The notes beneath the pieces are model-generated. The model saw nothing but the letters and a program-made list of their open reading frames with translations, was not told the DNA's origin and did no database searches. From contig CAJTLO010000001.1 in the NCBI GenBank assembly GCA_910577285.1, forward strand, positions 397,050-461,049: a DNA stretch of 64,000 nucleotides. The letters run 5' to 3'. Below, piece after piece: positions 1 through 10,100 of this stretch; the stretch's first letter is position 1, and the number at the start of each line of letters is the position of its first letter. The DNA comes from an uncultured Rikenellaceae bacterium (GTDB taxonomy: Bacteria; Bacteroidota; Bacteroidia; Bacteroidales; Rikenellaceae). The position numbers and the translations under genes were made by a program.

Positions 1-132
1 CTTGACAGCTTCTTCTATCTTGAATTTTTCGATTTTCAAATCGGTGAGTTTGTTCTTCGCATATTGGTTGTAGGCGAACCACGCAGCTATAATAGTACCT
101 ATAGCGCTGATGATTGCAGGTATGTATTCCAT
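1..132 (-). CDS. Holin-like small membrane protein, partial at window edge
   Basis: The minus frame opens with ATG at 132 and stays open to the window edge, giving 44 residues that begin MEYIPAIISAIG. A single hydrophobic segment at about residues 4-20 is followed by a lysine- and glutamate-rich tail. It starts 5 bp after the tail-fibre stop, the usual place for a phage lysis module, and one-helix proteins of this kind are common there. The holin role is inferred from position and topology only. The C-terminus is outside the window. Confidence 0.55.
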   Translation of the reverse strand, partial: MEYIPAIISAIGTIIAAWFAYNQYAKNKLTDLKIEKFKIEEAVK

Positions 133-137
133 AGTAT

Positions 138-3100
138 TTATTTTGTAAAGAGATAGGTTATTCCGGGGGTTGGGAAGAACATGAAACCAGTTATCCTAAG
201 TGTAGAGTATCCGATCGGGACTGCTGTAAAAATCGTTGCGCCAACGAGATTGATATTGCTGTCGGGTTGGAATACGATTTTACCGGTATCAACCTCTTGG
301 GATGTTTGAGCCATAACAGTCAATCCATTTTCATTAAGCGGTAGCGACGGATTGAATCCTAATACATAAACAGGATCGCCGGGACGTATCATGAAGTTTG
401 AACTATGCCCGCTGGCCGCATGAGATACCGGATTGCTTCCTGGAACATAAAGTGTTGTCGCCACCCCTAAATTCCATCGCAAATATGTTGTCTGACGAGC
501 GGTTGACGGAAAACCTAATGCCGGAATAGCTCCGATACCGTCCGGCGTAATATCTATAGATTTTGCAACAGAGCCGTTAAATGCCCCCTGACTTTTCCCG
601 TTCAGGCTTATAGTTAAACCGTTGGGGATCGCGCCGGCCGCAGTTACCAATCCAAACATCGGAGTGTATTGATAGGCTATCCCACTTTCAGCCGTCTGTA
701 TGGTAAGCATGAATTGATTCGCAGCATATGTATCGACCGTCACTTTAGCTCCGCCCAAAACGATAGTGCCGAATGCCGAAGTTATTGCGCCCGGGAAATT
801 GAACGGAAACCATATCGAAGAAGAACCTTGCTGGTTGGCCGGGAAAACACCACTTTGTTGAAGGAAAATGATAAAATTTTCGATACTGCCGGTTGTGAAT
901 GAATTATTGGGAATGACAACATTCACGAAATTATCAGCATGTTTTCCATCAACCGTGTCAGAATTGCCACCGTTTGCCGGATATGACGTAGGCAATGATT
1001 TTTTTACATTCTCCTCAATGGCTTGTTTTTCGGCATCTGTAATCGATTGCGGGATAGCCACCTGCTCACATGATAAGACACATTCGGCCGGATTCGCGCT
1101 GGCCTGTACATACGGTATGTCGTTACCTTGGCCGCTGGCATCGCGCCAGAGTTTCGGCGTCAACGATTTCGGCACGAGATCGAGAATGCATCCGACTGTC
1201 CATATCTTGGTCGTTCTGACTTCAAGGTACGTTCCCGCATCGTTCAATGTCGAAATATTCACCGTATTGCCTGCAGCACAAAGCACTGTCACCGTTTTCG
1301 CATTCCCTGTGTTCGCTGGTAGGGAGGTCGGGACAGGCAGGCCGGACGTGAGATTTGCTGCTGCATCGCAGCGATATTCTACAGTCACAAACTGCCATGT
1401 CGCACGTTCCGCACCAGATCCATAATTCGCATTCCGCCAACCGTTAAATATACTGAATGACGTACCTGTTCCTTTCGTAAATCGTTGAAATTTACCGGAA
1501 AACCCATTAGCCGCGGCAACATCGTTCTCGACCGTCATTGTCGTATGATTCACTCGCCACGTATCTTTAGATTCCGTAATGGCAGTTGTCGGCCATTTCG
1601 ACGGTGCTATATTCCGCCACACGTCCGGCACTTGCCATAGTTCCGGACGACCGTTGTTAAATATCTGTTGAATTTGCTCCTCGTTCATCGCGAAATTGAA
1701 TCGCCGTACCGCGACAGCCCTAAATTCCACGAGATTGCCGGCAGAAGCATCGTTTTCAGTGCCTCCGATTATCATGCGCCGTGGGTTGTGATCGTATGCA
1801 AAGGAAGGCGATTCAGTATTTTTCACCTCACCATTTATAGACGTTAGGAGGCGATCGTTATCGTAAGAAATTACGACCAAACAAAGTGTACCATTAGTAA
1901 CTTTTTGCGAGTGAACATTAAGACCCCTGCATGATATATTCACATTGCCTCCACTGTACCATATGTAGGTGCCGTATCCGGTCGTTCCGTCGGGCCCTTC
2001 ATTATACAATCCTTTCATCGAGGACGTCGGGGCGGACGGGGCTACAAATAATAGTGCTGTAGTATGCTGCACATTTTTCTGAGTGAGTGACGGAGCTGAA
2101 GAATTGAATAATCCCATGCCCATCACCGCGCTTGTCGTCATCACACCACGGCACACAACATCCGTAGTGTACGGTTCCTCCGCTGCCACATAATCAAATA
2201 CGGCAACTGTATCCTCCTCGTAGGACATATACCTCAGATCCGCACCGCCCTTTATCAGATTGCGCCAACTGTCCGGCAACAGGCTTTCCGGCTCGAAAGC
2301 TGCCGTACATAAACCCAATTCAGCCGGTACCCTCCATGCCATCGGTCGGCCGCAGTTCCATACTTCCGCGACATCCCCCGCACTCATGGCAAACGAAAAT
2401 TGACGATAGTCGACGACTGTTCCTTTGAACTGCCGAAAATTCGTATCGTTATATCGGCCTATGAACAGAGCGGTCGATGCCTGAAACGTCGCACTGGCCG
2501 CCACGAAAACTCCATTCAGATACAGCGATGCTTTCTGTGCCTCATCATCGATTACACATACGGCCTGATACAGTTTCCTCGCAATTACTGGAGCTAACCC
2601 TCCTCCCGTAACCGGTGACACTATGCTCCTTCCGGCAATGGTGAACGCGAAATTCTTTCCAGCGGCCACGGTCTGCGCCGCGGTGACGTCATCGCCCGTA
2701 ACGAACGTCACCACATGTGTTTGCGAGCCTGCCGGATTTAAGGAGGATGCATCGCTCTTATAATAACCGTATTCTGTACACGTCCCCTGCTGGCGTCCCT
2801 GTTGCGGGGCTATCTGCTGCGGCGTCACATGACCTGTTTTGTCAAGATCAGCTTTCGCGTTCCAAGCCGAGCGCTCCGATGCGGTGACGTGCTTCACCGC
2901 ATCGGCCGCATGACCGGCGAGCGCCCGCCCGGCATTGGCGTCAGCCATGCGAACGAGCACCGCTTCGCGGTCGGCATCGTACCGGTTAGCGTATGCCAGC
3001 ACTACCTCCCGGTCGGCGGCCGTCATGTCCGCGAATCCGGTCGTATCGTAGGAAAGCTCCGCTTCGCCCACCTTATTGCCGTTCAAAAGATAAGGCATGT

Positions 3101-4286
3101 CATGTTCCTGCCCGGACATATCGTACCAGACTGTCGGCGTCAGCCCGGCCGGGGAAAGGTCGAGCAGCACGCGGTCAGTTCCCGCCGCATCCCGCCACCG
3201 GTCCGGCACCGTCCACAGTTCCGGATGGCCGCCGTTCCACATGTCGGTCAACTGGTCGGCGGTAGCGGCGAAATTGAATTTCCTGACCGCGACAACGCGG
3301 AAAGTGCACAGGCGGCCGTTCGTGGAATCTCTCTCAGTACCGCCCACCAATACTCTCTGCGGGTTATGCGCATAGGGGTATGGAGGATTTTCCGCAATAC
3401 TTATAGCCCCATTGATCGCCATTATCGCCCGGTCGTTACGGTATGATAGTGCTGCCATGCAAAGCGTCTGCGGGGGAACCTGAGTCGTTTTATAGTTGCC
3501 GCCGCGGATGGATACTACCACATTGCCGCCAGAGCACCATATAAACGTGCCGAAGCCGGTTGTGTTATCAGGTCCTTCGTTGTAGATGCCCTTCATTCCT
3601 ACCTCCGCAGCGGAAGGCGTGGTGAAGAGGACGACGGTGGTGTGCGGCTGTTCTTTGAGGGCGGTCGTGAGTGCCGGTGCAGAACTTTTAAACAAACCTT
3701 TGCCCATCACCGCCGAGGTGATCTGCCTTTGCCGAACGGTATCCCACAAAATTTTTCCAAATGCAGCCAACTCTATGCGAAACTCTTCGATAGCTTCTTG
3801 CGCAAGAATAGGGGCTTTTATATACTCCTCTTCAGTACCCTCATAGCCGTTCAAGACGGCGAGCTGATAGGCCGAGTAACCGTACATGACAGTCTGGAGT
3901 ACCGATTCGCTGACCGATTCTGCACTTTCGTCCGAAGCTCCGGTCGTCAATATGACATCTGTCACTCCTGGGGTGGCGACAGCCCGTTTCCCTTCAGGGA
4001 AATTGCCGTCCTGAACATACTCGGTAATGAGATGATAAAGGGAGCCTTCACCTACTGGCTGTCTGGAGAGAGGAACAGCCGCTGTAAGCGTCATTCCATC
4101 TTCCGAAACGAAACAATTCGTGCATTCTGCCCCATGCCGTTCTACCGTAAAACGCGCCCCGCACGGATCTGTAAAATAGTCGATTCGCAATTCTGCGGGA
4201 ACCGCAACCTGTTTGCGGATACTCCCCTCAAGGTTGTAAAAAGTTTCCGACAGTAAAAGGTCGCTTTTCCAGTGATGTCTTTTCAT
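138..4286 (-). CDS. Large phage tail fibre / receptor-binding protein with repeated LamG-like modules
   Basis: 1382 aa, last large gene of the tail operon. Residues 1-120 form an N-terminal part that probably attaches to the tail. At about 136-160 lies the tail-fibre motif SAYQLAVLNGYEGTEEEY, frequent in Bacteroidota phage fibres. Three modules related to concanavalin A/LamG folds follow at about 190-365, 500-660 and 715-890. The first and third are clear paralogues (SAVMG.GLF.SSAP, KG.YNEGPD.TTG.GT, PELW.VPD.WR) and the middle one is diverged. The last 250 residues are hydrophobic and beta-rich, suiting a trimeric tip. It should bind surface glycans of the host. Exact module borders are approximate. 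Confidence 0.85.
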   Translation of the reverse strand: MKRHHWKSDLLLSETFYNLEGSIRKQVAVPAELRIDYFTDPCGARFTVERHGAECTNCFVSEDGMTLTAAVPLSRQPVGEGSLYHLITEYVQDGNFPEGKRAVATPGVTDVILTTGASDESAESVSESVLQTVMYGYSAYQLAVLNGYEGTEEEYIKAPILAQEAIEEFRIELAAFGKILWDTVRQRQITSAVMGKGLFKSSAPALTTALKEQPHTTVVLFTTPSAAEVGMKGIYNEGPDNTTGFGTFIWCSGGNVVVSIRGGNYKTTQVPPQTLCMAALSYRNDRAIMAINGAISIAENPPYPYAHNPQRVLVGGTERDSTNGRLCTFRVVAVRKFNFAATADQLTDMWNGGHPELWTVPDRWRDAAGTDRVLLDLSPAGLTPTVWYDMSGQEHDMPYLLNGNKVGEAELSYDTTGFADMTAADREVVLAYANRYDADREAVLVRMADANAGRALAGHAADAVKHVTASERSAWNAKADLDKTGHVTPQQIAPQQGRQQGTCTEYGYYKSDASSLNPAGSQTHVVTFVTGDDVTAAQTVAAGKNFAFTIAGRSIVSPVTGGGLAPVIARKLYQAVCVIDDEAQKASLYLNGVFVAASATFQASTALFIGRYNDTNFRQFKGTVVDYRQFSFAMSAGDVAEVWNCGRPMAWRVPAELGLCTAAFEPESLLPDSWRNLIKGGADLRYMSYEEDTVAVFDYVAAEEPYTTDVVCRGVMTTSAVMGMGLFNSSAPSLTQKNVQHTTALLFVAPSAPTSSMKGLYNEGPDGTTGYGTYIWYSGGNVNISCRGLNVHSQKVTNGTLCLVVISYDNDRLLTSINGEVKNTESPSFAYDHNPRRMIIGGTENDASAGNLVEFRAVAVRRFNFAMNEEQIQQIFNNGRPELWQVPDVWRNIAPSKWPTTAITESKDTWRVNHTTMTVENDVAAANGFSGKFQRFTKGTGTSFSIFNGWRNANYGSGAERATWQFVTVEYRCDAAANLTSGLPVPTSLPANTGNAKTVTVLCAAGNTVNISTLNDAGTYLEVRTTKIWTVGCILDLVPKSLTPKLWRDASGQGNDIPYVQASANPAECVLSCEQVAIPQSITDAEKQAIEENVKKSLPTSYPANGGNSDTVDGKHADNFVNVVIPNNSFTTGSIENFIIFLQQSGVFPANQQGSSSIWFPFNFPGAITSAFGTIVLGGAKVTVDTYAANQFMLTIQTAESGIAYQYTPMFGLVTAAGAIPNGLTISLNGKSQGAFNGSVAKSIDITPDGIGAIPALGFPSTARQTTYLRWNLGVATTLYVPGSNPVSHAASGHSSNFMIRPGDPVYVLGFNPSLPLNENGLTVMAQTSQEVDTGKIVFQPDSNINLVGATIFTAVPIGYSTLRITGFMFFPTPGITYLFTK

Positions 4287-4290
4287 GATG

Positions 4291-5364
4291 CTATCCTATG
4301 AAGTCTGGCAACGCCTGTTTCTGCCAGACATTACCGTTGTCGTGTTGTGTGTAATGATATATGAATGTGAAGGCATTGACCTCGTGACGTCTGTATTCGG
4401 ATTTGTATTCCGACACAACAATCCTATTAAGTAAGCCATCGGGCATGATGACGTAACGGTTCGTCGAGCGGAGGAAAGATCGCCATAGGTTAGCCTCCTG
4501 TTCTGTTCCCAAATTCCCTGTATTGACCTCCCACGATTCTTCGAAATCATTGCCCACTTCTGATTCTGCGCCGCCAATAGTTGCGGTAATTGCATCGCCT
4601 GTTCCTGTACTCTTACGAACCCCGAATGCCGTGACCGTATCAAAACCTCCGAGTGTGTTTTGAAATACGAAGTGTGAATATCCGGCATTAGACCGACCGA
4701 TGATAAAACGTTGCGGAAATGGAGAGTTGTCGTATGTCTGACCACCCATATCGGTACTGCCATAAATATCGTAGGCGACTATCTCGTCTTCAACTTTTGC
4801 GGCTGTCGCCCGCTCCTTCATTCTAAGTGCAGACACGTTTACCCGCGCTAATATGTTGTTTTGACTGAAAGTTCCCATACTGATTTCCAAGGGCGGGTGT
4901 GTCTTGAAGTAAATTCGTGCTTGCAGCCGTCGTGTCATAGCTTCGCCCACGTTTGCCACAAGAAGTTGTTCGCGCGATTCGTAAAATGTGTAAGCTACCT
5001 GTGGGCGCCATGTAAGGAAGTTTTTCCTAATGAACTCGTCTTCATCCAGCGTTGTTTGCGGGTTGTACCCACCATTGATAATGCGCCGTTCTACTTTTGT
5101 TGTACCATCGCTTATACTTACCCGTGGTATAGGACGTGTCGAAGATGTGACGTTATCTTCAAAAATAGGTAAGTATGTTTCTATCAAATTATTAATGCAG
5201 TCCCGGAGCCGGAGTATAATCTTCTGGGCAACAGGTTTCATCTTAAACTGTATCGAAAATTTATCGACCGTGAGGGTAATTGTCACGCTATTGTTATTCC
5301 CTCGCGTAATAATAATATCCTCTATGTTCATTGAGAAGTATGTATCTAACCCTGTAATAGCCAT
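4291..5364 (-). CDS. Phage tail-associated protein of unknown family
   Basis: 357 aa, placed between a tail-tip-type protein and the tail fibre and read in the same direction, with only 4 bp to the fibre start. The sequence is rich in beta-strand-like stretches, has no signal peptide or membrane segment, and shows no enzymatic motif. Position suggests a minor tail or baseplate component linking the tail tip to the fibre. I do not recognise the family. Confidence 0.7.
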   Translation of the reverse strand: MAITGLDTYFSMNIEDIIITRGNNNSVTITLTVDKFSIQFKMKPVAQKIILRLRDCINNLIETYLPIFEDNVTSSTRPIPRVSISDGTTKVERRIINGGYNPQTTLDEDEFIRKNFLTWRPQVAYTFYESREQLLVANVGEAMTRRLQARIYFKTHPPLEISMGTFSQNNILARVNVSALRMKERATAAKVEDEIVAYDIYGSTDMGGQTYDNSPFPQRFIIGRSNAGYSHFVFQNTLGGFDTVTAFGVRKSTGTGDAITATIGGAESEVGNDFEESWEVNTGNLGTEQEANLWRSFLRSTNRYVIMPDGLLNRIVVSEYKSEYRRHEVNAFTFIYHYTQHDNGNVWQKQALPDFIG

Positions 5365-5421
5365 ACGCTTTACTTTTCAGCAAAAATACTTTGGCGATGA
5401 ATGCTGGAAAGGACACGTTTT

Positions 5422-7143
5422 TCACGGGATTTCTATCAGGTCTGCCGAAGTCTCTACCGTATTTTTCGACGTGTTGAATGTGAATCGTATTGTCTGTACA
5501 AGCCATACACGATGCCGGATGGTAATCTTATTCCACATCCGGAACTCGTGAATATCGTTCATGTTCAATTGGAGTGAGACGGTCAGAATCTGCCTGTCTT
5601 TGGCCAGCCATTCGGCAAAAACCTTGTGATATTTGTCGTACAGCGCTGTCGGTGCAATAGAAATGCCGGTACGGGTTTCCTGGGTGCTGGATACTTCTGG
5701 GGTACTTGTCGGAGTATTGAAAACAGTTCCTTTGTCTGTCAATTGATTATTGGCCAATACACCTATGAATATATCTGTTTGGCGTTCGGCACCGATGGCC
5801 GGAAAATCAAGAACTGGACACATGCAGTATTGAGGCACCCCCGAACTCGCAATACCGTATGTTTTCGTCGGCATGCAACATACGGCTATCAACGAGACCG
5901 TATTGTCGAATATCTCTTCTTCAGAATTGTTCGTGTCGACCTTCGCTATATTGTGCAACAATACATCCATGAACGGTGCTGTTCCTTTACTGCCATTAGA
6001 TAAGTCAAGCACCATTTTCTTGCCTGAATACATGTCGCCACTTGGCGTATGTCGAACGGCAACATAATCAGTATGGCTAATCACAGTTGTGATGACTGTT
6101 CCGATAGTCGAAACTTCTACGATATTGGCGTTTTCCCAATCATTGCTTTTACCGGTCGGATCATACGTGTTTTCGCTGTCGTTGTTTGAGTACCCGAACG
6201 TGTAAGACATCCGTGTGGCGGCTTCGGCTGAAAAATCGTCACAAGTTTTACTGTCCCAGTCAAGAATAGATGTGGATGATAACACGGTGCTGTTGCAGAT
6301 AACGCGGTATCCGTCGCCATCGCGATACATTGACGCACACAGCATCTTGGCTACATTCGTGAAAAGATCGTACAGCGTGCATTCCGGCAGCGAATTGGCA
6401 AGATTGAATTTGACTTTCCCGTCAACTACCGGGATACCGAGAACATTAAACGAGTTTGAGTCTTTATATTGGCCTAAAATGGCGAGTTTATCATAAACCT
6501 CTTTCAGATTGTCATCAATAACTACATCGGACAGGCATTTTTCGAGTATTTTACTTACTCTCACGGCTGGCGTGATTGATGCGAAAGGTAATTGCCAGAT
6601 GTAATTCTGATATTTGGCATCCCAGTTTACAAGGTCTTTTTCAAGGTCGTTGGGATGTTCTACTTTTGTAATGTTTCCTTTACAGACAAGCATGGGGACA
6701 CCAAATTCGTCATGTGAGCCATCGGCCGCGGTCCGTATCATTGATAATATTTTACCGGAGGCTTCCAGGATAACCCCTTCTATATTTGTCAAGTGCTCTA
6801 CCTCATGGATGTACCCCTGATAGCTATCCTCGATATTTTTGCCGGAAAACGTGTAGTTCAGATTCCCATCTTCAATACTTTCGTATTCAAGTACCCCGTA
6901 AAACATCGGAATACCGTTGCAACGTATCTCTACCGATAAGCGCAAGACTTGTGGGGCAAGCATCATGGCGCCGATGTAACCGAATGTCTTACGGTTTTTT
7001 ACGGTTGGCAGAAATGAGATGCTTGTCGAATACGGTACAGGTATGTGGTCTTCAGACAGAAGCGGTTGCTCAAGCGTCACCTCGAACTCTTCGTTTGGCT
7101 TCAAATCAAGCGACGTACCGTCACCGGTTATGATCTCTATCAT
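5422..7143 (-). CDS. Probable distal tail / tail-tip structural protein
   Basis: 573 aa. Its ATG overlaps the stop of the tape-measure gene (TAATG arrangement), so the two are translationally coupled. The N-terminus reads MIEIITGDGTSLDLKPN; a segment at about 38-45 (VPYSTSISFL) and the mixed beta composition fit tail-tip proteins that follow the tape measure in siphoviruses. No catalytic motif is visible. The tail-tip role is inferred from gene order. Confidence 0.72.
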   Translation of the reverse strand: MIEIITGDGTSLDLKPNEEFEVTLEQPLLSEDHIPVPYSTSISFLPTVKNRKTFGYIGAMMLAPQVLRLSVEIRCNGIPMFYGVLEYESIEDGNLNYTFSGKNIEDSYQGYIHEVEHLTNIEGVILEASGKILSMIRTAADGSHDEFGVPMLVCKGNITKVEHPNDLEKDLVNWDAKYQNYIWQLPFASITPAVRVSKILEKCLSDVVIDDNLKEVYDKLAILGQYKDSNSFNVLGIPVVDGKVKFNLANSLPECTLYDLFTNVAKMLCASMYRDGDGYRVICNSTVLSSTSILDWDSKTCDDFSAEAATRMSYTFGYSNNDSENTYDPTGKSNDWENANIVEVSTIGTVITTVISHTDYVAVRHTPSGDMYSGKKMVLDLSNGSKGTAPFMDVLLHNIAKVDTNNSEEEIFDNTVSLIAVCCMPTKTYGIASSGVPQYCMCPVLDFPAIGAERQTDIFIGVLANNQLTDKGTVFNTPTSTPEVSSTQETRTGISIAPTALYDKYHKVFAEWLAKDRQILTVSLQLNMNDIHEFRMWNKITIRHRVWLVQTIRFTFNTSKNTVETSADLIEIP

Positions 7144-10100
7144 TACAATTTTCCTTTCTCACGTTGTTTGTCGTATTTCTTCATCATCTCCACCAAACCG
7201 TTACGTCCTAGCATGGTTACGTATGCCGGCATCGGTTCATCGAGCCGCTTAAGGAGTTTCTCGAAAAGTTCTTCCGCTCGTCGGGTATCTGATGCTGGAT
7301 AGTATGGGGACTCACCAGTCGGTGGACCATCCGTCGCTGTACTTGTAAAACCACCCGCCGATTTTGCGACGGTAGCCGTCGCCGGATATACCGCATCGAA
7401 ATTGAGATTGCGGAGCGTACCGTTGCGCCGTGCCGTCTCTATGGTGTTGATGAACGGCATGAGAGACGGATTTTGTAGACCAGATGCCGGAATGACGTAT
7501 TCGCCGCCAACCTCCGACACCAACACGGTAGGAGTGCTGATAAATCCGCGCTTATCCGGACTGAGCCGTGCCTTGAAACGCTTCCCGTCCTGTCGGCGTT
7601 TCACGTTCATATAACCGCCTTCTTCTGAGCCAGTCACAACGGGAGTGGACTTGATGAGCGCCACCTCCGCCGCACCCATTGCCGCCATTATACCGGCGGC
7701 GATAGGACCGGCAATAGGACCGAGTTGCGCTAAGGCCATCGTAACGCTCAGTGCGGTATTCATGATAGCCTGCGCAATGTTCATTTGTTTCTGCCGCTCA
7801 GCCTGTTTCAGTGCGAGTGCTTCCTGAAAAGCGTCATATTCGGCATCGAGGGTTTCAACTTCCGAATTGTATTGAGCCTCAGTCATCAACCCCGCTCGCA
7901 TACGGGCTTCGTAATCTTTTTTCTTCCGATCGTTGTTCTTCTGAAATATCTGGAGTTGCTTTTTCTCGACGGCCGATTGCTTCTCGTCCCATTTTTGGTA
8001 AAGGGACATCAGGGTGTTGAATACATTGCCTACAGCCTGCACCGCCACGGCCAGTTCATCCATCCCGATTTTACCGTTCTCTATATTCTCGAAAAACGTC
8101 TCCCAATCGTTCTGAGAAATACCGAACAGAGAACCTTCACCGCTGGTGGCGGCATATCCTTCGTCGCCGGTCCCCTCCTGCGTTCCATGCAATTTGGCTT
8201 GCAGATCTTCTATCTGGTTGCGTAATTCCGTCAGTTCCTGTTCTGATAATTGCGAAAGGTCGAGCGAGATACTGCCAAACTCCCCCGTCTCAAGAAACTG
8301 CTGAAATTCCACGGCAGCCGAGGCGAGATATTCGGTATCGAACCGGAACAGTTCGTCATTCTGTTGCTTGCGCAGTTGTCGTCGCTGGCTGGCCGAGCCG
8401 CGAAAATCGAGCAATTCCTGTCGATGCCGGTTCTGCATTATCTTCCGCCCAAGCTTGTACTGTTCTTCAGAACGTTTGAAATCTGCTTCGACTGCGTCGA
8501 GTTTTATGGAGGCAATTTTTCGCTGGTGAACTTTTTCGAGGGCTTCGAGCATCGCATTATTCCCTGCATACTGTTTTCGCTGTTCCTCATAGCGGGCATT
8601 CTCCTGGGCTATAGGGTTTGATTCGATGTCGGCTAATGTTTTGGCGACCTCGCGTGCCCGCTCCGCGCTCCGTTCCTGCTGCTCGATAAGTTTGTCTTCG
8701 ACTTCTTGCTGGAGCTTTAACCTGTCCGTACCGGATTCCACATTCAGAGCAAGCCGGTCTTGCAGCATCTTTATCTCCAGTGCGAGTAGTTCGTCTTTAT
8801 ACTGCTCCTCCGAAACGATTTCTCCTTTGCGGTACTTTTCCGTAAGGGCGAGACGTGCTTTCAAATATTCCTCATTGCCGGTTAATGACCAATCACCTCC
8901 CGTAGCTGTCCTGAGACCTTTGTCTTCATCATTCCCGTCGAGAACAGTCTTTCCTTCCGTGCCGGGAACCGGTTTGGGCCCAAAAAATGCGTCGATTTCA
9001 GCAAGAGTACGTTTTAACTGCCCACTGTCTTTCGTCATTTGACCAATTTCCTCATAGTATCGCTCGAAAAAACGCATCTTGCCGAAATTGGAAAAGCCGA
9101 TCCCGCTCATTACTTGCGACAAGTCTTTGTCGGCCGCAATCATCTGTTCGAGTGTTGCGGTCTGACTGCTGTAGATATCATTATATTCGCTCACGGCCGC
9201 AGACATTATTTTAATCTTCTCGATAGGCATTGCCTCCCCGTACATGTCCTGATACAGTTCCTGTAGGTCGCCCATATTCGTTTTCAGTTGATCGCGATTC
9301 AATGAATAGGCGTTTTCCTCTTCAGTTTGACGGTGTTTCAGACGGATATTATTTTCCATCTGCGTATTGACTTCACGCAGGGCACGGGCAATATCTTCGT
9401 TCGTGTCTTTCTCCGTTATCAGCTTCGGAAGGTATTCCCCATATTTGTCGTTAATTGCTTTTATGGCCGCACGCCGGGCATTACTCCCCTCTGCCGCGGA
9501 AAATAGTGCAGTACGAACTTCTTCGAGTGCCTTTTTCTCGTTGTGTATTTCAACAGCTGCGTCCGCATACACGGCCGCACTTTTTTGTCGGATTTCATTG
9601 ATTTCCTTCTGGGTTTTGGATACTCCCTTCAGCTTGCTCCATAGAGCAGCCACTGCACCTGTAACCAAACCTATTACCGCAAATACTTTGGTCGCCGGAT
9701 TTAGCGCAGCCCAGAATGCTTTGGCCGCTATGCCGGCCGCCCGCAGATTGCCGGCCAATAAGTTCTGTGCCGCGGCCATGAGTTTGGCCGATGCCGTCGA
9801 TTTTACCATTGAATTTGTCAGTCGCTCCAGCGCGACACGATGTTCTTTCGACCAGAAAACCTCCAATTTTTTCCAGGCGACTACCGCTTTTTGCCAACCG
9901 GTATAAATGGCGTAAGTAGCGGCCAGTGCGATAATGACGGTCTTATATCGCATGGAGAAGCTTATAAGTTCGCCGAGTAACTTAATCAACCAGGTAGTTG
10001 CTGAAAGCGATACGTTAATGGCCGGAGTCAATTGCTGGCCGAGAGCTACTGCTTCTTCGATAATCGCCTTTTTGCGTTTTTCCATTTCGGCGGTGGCCGA

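Noticed and set aside
138..4286. Diversity-generating retroelement target in the tail fibre
   Set aside because: No reverse transcriptase gene, no template repeat and no adenine-biased variable region were seen.
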